This document shows, piece by piece, positions 47,101 through 59,100 of a DNA stretch of 64,000 nt. Below the pieces are notes generated by a model, which saw only the letters and a list, made by a program, of their open reading frames with translations, did no database searches and was not told where the DNA came from. Both the position numbers and the translations under genes were made by a program. The DNA is from Diphasiastrum complanatum (taxonomy: Eukaryota; Streptophyta; Lycopodiopsida; Lycopodiales; Lycopodiaceae). Location: assembly GCA_029204225.1 (NCBI GenBank), contig CM055111.1:12338697-12402696 (forward strand), read 5' to 3'. How positions within the stretch are numbered: position 1 is the first letter of the stretch; every line of letters starts with the position of its first letter.

Positions 47101-50100
47101 TCCTTCATCTCGAACTCATTTGATAAATGAGCCTTCAACTTTTCAATAAGCTGCCCATTGTTACCCGTGATGACCAAGTCATCCACATAGAGAACTATCA
47201 AAACAATGTTCCCATCTTCCTTCTTCACGAACAGGTTGCAATCCGACTGACTCTTTATGAATTGCTCTTTGGCAAAATAGTCGTCAATACGACTATACCA
47301 GGCCCTGGGTGCCTGCTTCAAACCATATAAGGCCTTCTTAAGCCTGCATACCATACTTTCCTTGCCCTTAGCCTCAAAACCTTGTGGCTGTTCCATGTAG
47401 ACTTCTTCAGCCAACTGTCCATTAAGAAAAGCACTCTTCACGTCCATTTGATGGACCTCCCAACCAAAAAATGCAGCCAATGCTAAAACCAACCTGATAG
47501 ACGTCATCTTAGCTACCGGTGCAAACGTCTCATCATAGTCCAAGCCCTCCTTCTGTGCATAGCCTTTAGCAACCAGCCTTGCCTTATGCTTTTCGATGCT
47601 CCCATCAGATTTGTATTTGGTCCTGTAGACCCACTTACAGCCAGTAGGACGCTTCCCTTTTGGTAACTTCACCAAATCCCATGTATCATTCTTGAGAATG
47701 GAGTCGTACTCCTCTTGCATAGCATGTTGCCATACCTTCTCATCTGCTGCCTCAACGAATGTATGTGGATCTTGTGAATCCAAAATAGTAGTCATAAGTG
47801 CATAGTTTGTCTCCTGGTGTTCATGCTGCTGGGCTTGCCTTTGAGACCTCCTAGCCCCTGGATTGCTGCTCTCTCCCTCATCCAATATCAAACCATCCTG
47901 CACAGTTTGCCAATACCACTTGAGAAACTTCTTCCTTGCAGTTGGTGATGAAGACGATGAATAGGACTCAACAGATTTGCCCCTTTGCTTCCGCTTCCTA
48001 GCCTCCTCGGATTCTTCCTCTTGATCACTCATATGATCATCCTGAGGCTCCCCAATATATGGATGTGGGTCATCAAGTATTGGCACAAATTCACTTGTAC
48101 CATCCTCCATCTCAAGTTCCTCTATAGGAGGCGTTTGATCTTCTTCAAAGATCACATCTCGACTTATGATCCTCTTCTTGCTAGTAAGATCGTAAAGTCT
48201 GTAAGCTTTGCTTTCTTCACTGTATCCCAAGAAAATACTCTTTGCTGATTTTGCATCCAGCTTCTTCCTGTTATCCTTGGGAATATGGGCATAGGCCATA
48301 CAACCAAACACTCGCAAAGCGCCTACCTTGGGCTTAATGCCGCTAAATGCCTCTTCTGAAGTCTTGCCTTCCACAGCTTTTGTTGGACTTCTATTCAACA
48401 GAAACACTGCTGTGTGCATTGCCTCGCCCCAAAAAGAGTTGTGAGCATGCACCTTGCACACTCCACAATAGTTCGGTTCTTTCTCTCTACTACGCCGTTT
48501 TGCTGAGGGGTATGAGGAGCTGTAAGCTGCCTTTTGATCCCATTGGCCTTGCAGAATTCCACAAATTCTGTCTTAATGAACTCTCCACCACCGTCTGACC
48601 TGAGCATCTTTATCTTCTTTCCTGAATGTTCTTCTACCAAAGCTTTGAAATGTAGGAAGTACTTGAATGCTTCAAATTTTAACTTCAAGAAATAAATCCA
48701 AATCTTGCGTGAGAAGTCATCAATAAAGGTCATAAAGTAATATGCCCCCCCTGCAGATTTTGTTTGGGTTGGCCCCCACAAATCTGAATGTATCAAGTCA
48801 AGTATGCCTGCTGCCCTGGTGGTGCTTTCCTTGGGAAACTTATGTCTTTGCTGTTTTCCCATAGCGCAAGCCTCGCAAACTGAAGAGCTTGGCTTAACAA
48901 CTGAAAGCCCCTCCACCATATGATGCTGGTTCAACACCTGCATGCTTTGGTAGCCAAGATGTCCATACCTCTCATGCCACAACCTATCCACATCCCTTCC
49001 TTTTGTTGTATAAGCATGCTGACTAGGGATAGAAGTGTATAACCTGTATAGATTATCTTCCTGCAATCCTTTGGCCACAACCTTCATATTATCACTCAAG
49101 TCCAACACAAGACAAGAAGTAGCATCAAATTCTACTTTCATATTTTGTTGAGTGATAGCTCCTATTGAAAGAAGATTTTTAGCAAGTCCTGATACATATA
49201 AGACATTCTTAATGACTTTGACTTCTCCTGATGGAAGCTTTACAGGTACTGTGCCCTTTCCCTTGACCTTGTGTGTTGAGTTGTCACCTAGGCACACCTC
49301 TTGTCCATCACTAATCCCCACAAAGGTATCAAACCAATCCCTATGAGGGGTCATGTGCTTTGAAGCACCAGAGTCAATGTACCAACCACCTGTTGTAGCT
49401 TGTGAAGCCAATGCAACAGAGAATAACTCAGCTTGCCTTATGTCACTCTGCTCCTCTCTTGCAACACTCTCAACAACATTTCCCTTGCTTCTTTGTGCCC
49501 TTCTTTTGGTCTGCAAGCTTCTTCCTGCACTCAAAAGCAAAGTGTCCATATTTACCACAGTAATTGCAATTCCCCTTCCTTCGAGGTGTGGAAGAAGTAT
49601 TCGAGGAGGGTTGTGCTTCTGACATCTGCAAGTTCTCCATTCCTTGCTCAAGTGTTTGTGGTGTTCCTTTGTTCTTGCCTTTACCTTTCTTCTTATCCTT
49701 AGTTGGATTTTGCTTCTTCTTAGAAGTAAAGGCATGCTCCTGGAAATCTTCCCTCTTGGAGAGATTAACTCTCCTCATCTCCTCCTGTAACAAGAGACCA
49801 TAGACTTCTTCATAGGTAGGGATCTTCTCTCTCACTGATATCATCATCACAAAGTTCTGATAAGCATATGACAAGCTATTCAGAACTATTGGCACCAAGT
49901 CTTTGTCAGCAATAGACTCTCCAAGTACAGAAAGATGATATCTAATATCCTGAATCTTAGTAAGATGATCAGTAACTGTCTCCCCTGTCTCCATTCTGAG
50001 AGTATACAACTTGTTCTTCAAGTAGAGAAACCTGGTTGTACTTGCTGTCTCATACAATGCACAAAGAATGTGCCATGCATCCACAGGCCCTTTGGCTGAC

Positions 50101-53100
50101 CTGATTAGAGGAATCACATTATCCCTCACTGACATGATGATTCTGTGTGCCTTTTCCCCTCTCTTGATATAGTCCTTAAGTTCAAGTTCAGATGTTGGAA
50201 CAGGCTCCTCACCTGTCACAAGCTTCCAACATTCTTTGTCTTCAAGAATGTTCTTGATCTTGAATTTCCATATGCTAAAGTTAGTGCCATCAAGTCGGCT
50301 GGCTTCACTCAGCATGCTCTCTGCAAGACTAGACATAGCTGGATAGAAATAAAACACAAAAGGCAAACTGGGGTTTTCACCCAACTAGGGTATGCAGCCA
50401 CTTGCTCAATAACCCTCAGCTTCTGGATTTGAAACTATCCCCCTGTATGGCTGTCCTAGCCCTTGTCCAAGATCCACTCAGAACTTTCACTGAAGTCCCC
50501 ACTGTAGAAAGCGCCCTCCTACAGTCCTGGCTGTCCAAAAAGACTCAAATTTTTTTTGTCTCAAATTAGAAACTTTTTGGCTCCCTGTACTCCCCTTGCC
50601 AACAGTACTCCAACCATGCAGATAGCACAGAGATCAGATGCCCCTACAAAAATTGCTCCCTCCTCAAAGGTAAGCTGCTCTCCAAGAATGGCAGGAATCT
50701 GATCAAAAACAGGTCCAAGCTTTCACCACACCACAGGCAACATAACATGCTCTAATACCATGTCAAATTCCGAGGCCTAGGGATGGAGTATCATAACAGC
50801 ATAGTAAGCACACTATGAAAGCTTCAGAAAACCAGCTATGGAGTAGAACACAAAAGCAAAAGAGAGAGGACTTCAAAGCTCACACAACATGAATGAATAT
50901 TCAAAGTGTAGTAGGGCGTGGAAACCCCTCCAAAGTTTGGGCTACATATAGCATGTTATGTATAGAGGTGGTGTCTTGCTAATTCTAGCTCTAGAACCCA
51001 CATGGGTCCTTAACCTACTTGATTTACTTGCCTAATTAGCACAAGTGGGGTGTACTATGTACATAAATGTTTTACCCCCATGTCTTATGCACAACTTACA
51101 AGTTACAAGTATACAAGCCTCAAGGGGCAAAATAGGCATTTATTTCAACATAACATGCATGTAATATAGCATTGGAAACAATCATCATATTTACGAATCC
51201 ACGTGAGAAGATCGATATTAACTGCTCCTAAGCAACAAAAATGGAATGATGCAAGCTACAATCACAATTCGACATTTGACAATCACAATGGCCAATACAT
51301 TTGGCACCTAAATAAAGGCTTTGATCCTTAAGAACAAGGAATCTTCAAATAAAATTATCAAAAGCAAACATGCCAGCTACATGCAAATGTTGGAGCTTGG
51401 GGTTGGGAGAGGAAAAGAATTCGTTGGTCTTCACTCCCACAAACATTGCAGAGCAACCAATTAGCAAAGGATTTCTTCAACTAGAACAAAGGACAAAGAT
51501 AAAAGAGCTACGATTACCACCTAAGCCCAACTACAAATGGGGCATGAGGTCCTCCAACACCTGTTGGATGATCACCAAAAGAGAAGGATATGCTCTCCGC
51601 ACTTGCTCACTTGGGAGATGGTAGCCACAGTCTTTTTCCTAACCTCCAACCCACCATGGCCACTCTCCCTTGGAAAGCACTGAGGGAGTTGGTCTCCTCC
51701 ACACCCTCCTACCGTTATAGTAGAAATGGAAGTATGGGGAAGAAAGGGCTTTTGGCAAGAATAGATTGATTTCCATGCATACATGGTGAGCCCTCCTATA
51801 AGCATCCCAACAGCATGGCCACGGCTCCCTTGAGAGCAATGTTCCTGCCTTTCAGGTCCCAATTCCCAAAATTGACAAAATGCATATAGGCTCTGATACC
51901 TGACAGTACACTCTCTAACTCTTAAGCTGCTGAACATATATTAGGCAATGAGAAGAATGATACTCCCATCCATTTAGGTTGTTCTTCCTGTCTTGATGAA
52001 TGAGGAATATAGGCTTCAAGCAAGAGGTGGATCTACATTGACACTTCAAGAGGTGCATTCCTCAAAAGGTATGACTAAGATGACCAAAAGAAGTGAAACC
52101 ATTGTTTTCTTGTGCATAAAATTATGACCGGCTACCAAAGGCAAGCTTCCAATCTCTTTACTTCACAAGAACCGTTAGCCTAACAAGACCCACAACAGCA
52201 TAGGCTGCTAAAAACTCAACTCCTACAAACTCAACACAAGAAGCAGGTTGGTTTATATTTTTCAAAAGAGGTAACATAATAGCAAATGAGTGTGCCTCAT
52301 CATTCAATTCCTGTGCACAAACTGCATGTATGCAAAAACATCATCTACAACCAGAGCTTTGGCCCCCAAGTTATACTTCAAGTAGTTGTATTGAAACGAA
52401 CTACAACAATAAGATGCCCAAAAAATCAACAACCCTAAACTTATTCATCACGGGATCTCATGAAGCATGATCAGAGCTGTAGCTTTCTTCAGGAAATAGT
52501 GCTAACTAAGCCAAAAAGAAGTGGAAAGGAGACACTGGCATCTGAACTTACCAAAGAAATTGATGCCCAGGCTAATGTACACAGGTCTAAAAAAACCGTC
52601 AACAAACTGAATAAACCACCAGGTCAGATAGAATGTCACAGCTATGGGCAAAAGGATAACGCTGCAGATCAAACACCCAAAGAAAATTCACCAATTAGCG
52701 GGTTAACCGCTCAACATCAAATAAATTTGCTTACAGCAAAACTTCTATGTCTGTAGCAGAACAATCATTCTGGTGCTTTTGTAGAATACTCAATGATAAA
52801 TCTGTGCGTTTCACATGCTTATGTATCACAGTTTTAGCCACATATCATTTAGAAGAATATATAAGACATAACTGACTCACCAGCCACTCAGAAATTTTTG
52901 CCATGCCCAACTTTGTAGCACAGCATAGAAGGCCTGCATTGCAACACAGAAGAGTTTGTAAATCGGCGCTGATTCAAGGTCTAAATAATACCGTGCTAGT
53001 CATTGACAATACTCTAACTATCAAAACTGACAGGCTTACAGGCAGAGAAGTAACCGAAGCATCTATGAGCATCCTCTATAACCAAACTGAGTTACACATT

Positions 53101-56100
53101 CAAAAAATATACATATTGCAGGAATGTTGTGGGTATAGAGTCGATTTTGGTGCAACTATGGTGATTGTATATACTGATGAGACACAAGTAATGTCAGTTG
53201 CATAGATCCAGCAGTACCAGGATCCGCGGATCCCGGTACTGCGGATCCAGTGTGGTACCGCGGATCCATATTGATCCGCGGTACCACAATATTTAATATT
53301 TTTTAATATTTGATATTTTTTAATATTTAATATATTAATATTTTATTTTTTACCCCAATCCCCCCCCTCGCTTCATCTCTCTCCCTGCCCATCGCGCTGC
53401 TGTCCGCGCCCTCTTCTTGCTGTCTGCGCCCTCTCTGCTGTCCGCGCACTCCTCGCCATCACACTGTATTTGCGTTGCACAGATCGCTTCCGCCCCTGCT
53501 ACTGCTACTTCGGCCATTGCTGTGGATTTTCCAGCTTTCCGCCACCTATCCCACTCACCATCATCTCTGCCTTTTTGCCCCAGTTCCCTCTACAGAAATG
53601 GTGCATTCCAACCTCGTCGATCTGTGGGGCGAGGTGGACCGCACATGGATAGAGAGGCCACACAGGCCGTGGCCAGTCTGATTTATGAGCTGAACCTTCC
53701 ATTTGCCATCACCGACTCTGAGTCCTTCAGAAGGGCCTTCCGCCTTGCACAGTCTGTCAGCCCTAGCTGGAGAGTCCCTAGTTCAGAGGTTGTCCGTACA
53801 CACATGCTGAGGGATAGGGTCGAGTCATTGTCTAGAGAGATGGAGCCTCTACGTCGCCACTGGGCCACTTACGGTTGCAGCATCATGTCCGATGGCTGGA
53901 CTGATGTCAGGAGGAGGCCGATCCTCAACATATTGGTCTCCAGCTGCATGGGCACACAGTTTTTGAGGGCAATGGATCATATTCGCAGAGTTCATGTTTG
54001 ATGTCATCAGGTCTTCCATCCTGTCCATAGGCGCACAACATGTCGTCACGGTGGTGACGGACAATGCCACGAACTGCATTCAGATGGGTGTACTGCTAGA
54101 GTCCGAGTTCCCTCACATTGTTCATACCCCCTGTGCAGCGCACGGCATAGACCTTCTGATGGGGGACATAGGTGCACTTCCCTGGGTTAGAGCCATCGTC
54201 CGTGAGGCCCTCTTCCTGGTGACAAAAGTCGTCACCAAGAAGAGGCGTGTTCTTGCCATGTTCCGGGTGTTCAGCCATCTGGACCTCCGTAAGCCAGCCC
54301 CCACACGCTTTGCATTCGACTTCGTGGTCATCGACCGTTTGATCAGGTGTAGGGCGCAGCTTCTACAGGTGGTTGCCAGTGATCTTTGGCGTGCTAGTAC
54401 GTTTCAGCACACTGAGGATGGGGAGCACTTTTCTTCCACGGTGAGGGGAGACCAGTTCTGGAGGGATGCACAGACATTGTCAGGACTACTTCGACCACTC
54501 TACATTGTGCTCCGCATGGCTGACAGCGAGGGGTCGACACTTGGACTGGTATATGAGCTCATGGACCGGATTGGACAGTTCCTGCAGCTGCCCATCTTGC
54601 AGCCAGAGAGGTAAGCAGTATAGTAATGTAATTGGTCTTTATCTTTCTAATAGGTGCTAGTTTGTTTTTCTGTCAATGTTACGTTTTTTCGTAATGCCCT
54701 AAACCACATGCCTCTCACCTGCAGGATGACCGAGCTGAAGTTCATCTGGGAGACGCGGTGGAACTACTTCCACAGGAGTATCCACAGCGTTGCACACATG
54801 CTGCATCCCCTCTTCCTCTCTCCGACACAGATCGCAGACAGGGAGCTCGAGGCTGATTGGCTTCAGTATGCTAGGCCCCACTGGTTCAGTAACCAAAGCC
54901 CCTACAAAATATGCACCCTACTTGTGTAAGCTCCTCCAGAAAGACCTTCCAAAACTCAACCAAAATTAGAAAGTTTTTGGATCATCCCACTCCCCTTGCC
55001 AATAGCTCTCCAACAGTGCAAGACTCAAACTGATCTGACTCCTATAGATCAAAAGCGCCCTCTTTCAAGATTGAGGTGCTTGTGAAAGATGAGAATCTTC
55101 TCAAGAATCTGAGCACTGAAGTTTCTCTCACTCACAGACTCACAGGCTAGACAACCTGCTCTGGTACCATGATGATTTGCAAGACCCAGCTATGGAGTAT
55201 CTTAACTTCAATACTAGATCAACTATGAAAGCTCGAGAAACTTGGCTATGGAAAACATCACACGCAAGGAAAATTGTATAAGCGCCTCACAACACCAAAA
55301 GTTAGAAGAAGAAATGAATTGCTAGTAAGAGAGAGGAGGGCGTGGGTCCTCCAAATCCCTTGTGAGGCAAGCACCTCATTTACATGCATAGAAGGTCTAG
55401 GTGTCAACCATAGGAGTGAGCTACTTGGCCAAGTGGGCCACTTGCACTAATTTACTCAACTTACAAAAGAAAGGGTCTCATGTATTTATTTAATAACATG
55501 CCCCATGAGTTATGTACAACTTACAACTTAACTAGTAATTAGCCAAAGGGGTAAAATAGGCATTACTCTTCAACAGATCCCCTTGTGGATTGAGAGTAAT
55601 CCATCTCCCAAAAATCACCAAAAACAGGCTATTTTTCAGCGTTTTTCTGCCTTCTACAAGCTCAATTCACCGAATTCTAGGCTCTAACTTCATGGATAGC
55701 TTCAAAAGACTTTGCTTCAACTTTTGGCAACCTCTACAAGGCGTTTTACAACATCCTACTCACAGATACCACGGTTCTCAGAACCATGGGGTGAACCGTA
55801 CCACGGGTTCATGAACACAGATTTCTCATTTCACAGATTCATTTCACGGACACAGATTTCACAGACACAAACACTTTTTTTTTGGCCTTTTTTTGCATAT
55901 TTTTAGGCTGTTTTTGGGGTAGGAACAAAAAATTAATTAATTAATTGATTAATTAGTACGGTTCATCCTAAATTTTTTTGTGAACCGTACAGTTCACTAT
56001 ACGGTTCTGAGAACCGTGGTGAACCATACATGGTTCTCAGATTCTATGATCCTACTATCCAACTTTATGAAAAAACTAGCAAAAATGATGATTTTTGACT

Positions 56101-59100
56101 ATTTTTCGGTTTTTCCTTCACAATAAAGTGAAAATTCATGACATGCAACTCTTTCTCCCCACATGCAACTCAATTTACAGGATTACAGCCATCCAATTGA
56201 TCTGATCTTGATGGATTTTTAGCTCTTACTATCAATTTTTAGCCAAAAATCATGAAAAACAAGCCATTTTTGAATAACAACATAGCCTAGAACCGTAAAT
56301 CACGAAAAGAAGCGACATGCATCATTAATTTCATCATTAATGATCCCTAGAATGAAAGTACACTTGCTGAAAAATCCGATCTACCAAAGATTTGAGCTAC
56401 ATAAGCAAAAGCTCCAAAAAAGCATAACAAATTGGCTTCCGTGGACAATCTTCCATAAAACACTAGAGAAATTCGAGAGAGATAGATCTTAACGACATGC
56501 AAATGGAAACTGGGAGAATTCACCCACTTGGAATCTTTTTCTCCTATTGAATGAGAATACCAATTGATCCACACCAAAAATTCGACGAAAAGCAACACCA
56601 CTCCAAATTCTCCGATCTTCGTAAGCCTTGCTCTAATACCAATGTAAGGAAAGCTCCTCAAGATCATGCTTACAAGACAAAACACAAGAGAACACACTGG
56701 AGAAACCACCCAACCAAGTAAAAGCATCCGATCAATCTCTAGAAGCTTCACCGTCAAGCCAAGGAATAGGAAGCAAGAGTAGAGTGAGAGAACCTAGCAA
56801 TGAAACACCAAATGAATCATGTAGTAGGGCGAGTTTCCAATGGATATATGGCCCAAGACTACCCTATGCATGCAGACATGCCAGGCCTAAACTCCCCAAT
56901 TAATAAATTCCATTGCTATTGATACTCTACACATGCATTGACTGTCCTAAACCATATACTAACTACATATAGTGTGTATGGGCCTCACAAGGTTATAGTT
57001 AATTTACGAGTCTCGTCCAATATGACGTGGCATAACCAATAATCTCGAGCACTGAAGTAACGTGTATCCAAGTCTAGGATCATATTGAATCCCATATTCA
57101 GGACGTGGACGTAACAAAGAGAGATATTTCCGTTGGATCTTTGTCTTGCAGATCACTTCTCAGGCCATGTGCGAAGCGTGTGTTGGCGTTGTTCAGTACC
57201 TTCTCGCTGCTAGTGCTTCATCTTTCCTGATTCTCGAGCGACTATGCGTCATACGAGATCACTTGCGGAGGATGGCGGCTAGTGATGGCTTTGAAGAGTT
57301 TGGAGGTCGCACAGCAAATGCAATCCATTTCCAAGCCACAATGTTTGGAGAGGAGTTCTGGACACAGTTGGATGAGCTTGTAAAGGTTCTTCGTGTTCCA
57401 TGTGCTACGCCTAGCAGACAGAGAGGGGTCTCGTATACGAGTTCATGGACCATATTGGTGACGTGCTTTTGAGATCAAATTTGGACAAGGAGAGGTATTA
57501 CTCCTACTTTCTTTTTTGATTTTTGCTTTGTTTGTGCTTTGAAATACCAACAACGGATCATTTGCATTGTGACTAGCACAAAAGGAAGGAGCTCCTTCGC
57601 GTTTGGGAGAGATGGCACTATTTCCATAGACTCACCCATGTTGTAGCTCACATGTTGCACCCCATGTGGCGCGATACCAAATGTCCAAGTGATACAGAAC
57701 TCCATCGCGGATGGGTGGAGTATGTTGAGCGCGTATGGCCAGCTCAGGTATTGCAAATTAAATCACTGATTTACTTGTTTACATTCTTTGGCCTATGCAT
57801 TCTGTAGATTGAAACATGTTCGGGTTCTTTGTGTAGGAAATCAAAGTGCCAAGATCCCTCTAACATTCAATCTCCATATACAAGAAGAAGAAGAAGAAGA
57901 AGAAAAAGAAAGGAGAGGGTTAGGCGCCCTCAAGGAGAGAGAAAGTAGTAGCAATGCTTGAAAGGGAATGAATTACAAATGAATAATGAGTACATATAAA
58001 TAGGCCTTCCAAGGGCCTAGACTCTTCCAAACCCTAAGTTCTAGAACCTTCCAAACCCACTTCTAATTATAGGGCACCCCCAAAAGTCAAGATAGGGTCC
58101 CTTAACATAATTAGACTTTACTTGGACCCACGAGTTACTACTAGACCAAATTGGGTCCAACTTAACTAAAACTGACTTAACATGGTCTAAATATTAAACC
58201 TAACCCATGGTTAAACAAGTCTCGACCTTTTGGGTCAAAGTAACCTATGGGAAACTAGCATTATCATTTATTATTTCTAACACTTTGCCCATAGGCTCCA
58301 TTCTAAGGAATACTGAGAAAGATATATTGAAGTTTGAGCAAAGCTTGTGGCATTTTAATCAAGAGCAATGTCAGATAGGGGAGGCAAAGTTGTGACCCGT
58401 ATCATAATGAAGCTTTCATGGTCGCAACACTCCTGACCTTTAGCTTTTGGCAAAGAGAGTACTCTCATGCGACTGTTCAACTTCCTCTTTTGAGCGGAAT
58501 TGGAGCATATGGGCCAGCCATCACACAAACAAGAGAAACAGGCTCCCCATTGAGCAGTGCAGGCGGTTGGTGTTCATGAACACCAACGGATGCATGATGA
58601 GATGCCACGCATACAGGGTGGCCAGTTGATCGAGGTGAGTTATCATCTTGTTGTTCAAGCTATCTTTTAATGTACTTCGATTTCAAGATATTTATTTGAC
58701 AAATGGAACCATGTTTATTTGTTGTTGTAGTGTTACACACTCAAAACCCTAAACTGCCAGGTGCCGGTCATCATAAAAACCGAACACTCACGATCCACCC
58801 CACTAAAACCCATCGCTAAATGCTTTGCGCTAATATATGCAAATTCAATCATTGTAAGGTACCTTTCCCAATCCGACTGTCTTTTGGAAACATATGCTCA
58901 AAGCATGTCTTCCATAGACTGGTTTGTCCTCTCTGTCTGACCATCCAATTCAAGATGATCCGTAGACCCTAGACTTAATGTGGTCTCTAATTTCTCAAAG
59001 ACCGCCTGCTAGAATTTGCCAGTGAACTTAGAATCACGATCACTAACAATGTCATTCGGCAATCCAAACAACCTGAACAACTTTTCCACGAAAAGCTAAG

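Larger units (their letters stand above)
45845..51150 (-). mobile_element. Complete young Ty1/copia element in LIKE-COV intron 3
   Basis: 5.3 kb element with two 390-bp LTRs that by eye differ at about six positions, TG...CA ends and duplication TAACA. It has an iMet primer-binding site (50749-50760) and polypurine tract (46235-46245). All copia domains are present in the order Gag, protease, integrase, RT, RNase H. Three single-base frame changes (near 49480, 48460 and 46680) separate the domains; otherwise the coding sequence is free of stops. It is in the same transcriptional sense as the host gene and must be removed with the 9 kb intron for the gene to work. Confidence 0.97.

Noticed and set aside
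51572-51937. 121-codon minus-strand ORF in intron 3
   Set aside because: No motif, and it lies in a probable old copia leader.
53417-53649. N-terminal 78 codons of the hAT ORF as coding sequence
   Set aside because: Ser/Pro/Ala-rich translation of a CT-rich leader; the DUF659-like part starts at about the ATG of MDREATQAV.
55576-55590. Purine-rich AAGGGGATC next to the LTR at 55170-55575, suggesting a second element sharing that LTR
   Set aside because: The sequence beyond shows no copia 3' domain, so it is probably flank; the LTR is better explained as the 5' LTR of a truncated element.
56347-56757. 136-codon ORF that could be a membrane protein
   Set aside because: It runs across a primer-binding site and LTR start and has no family features.
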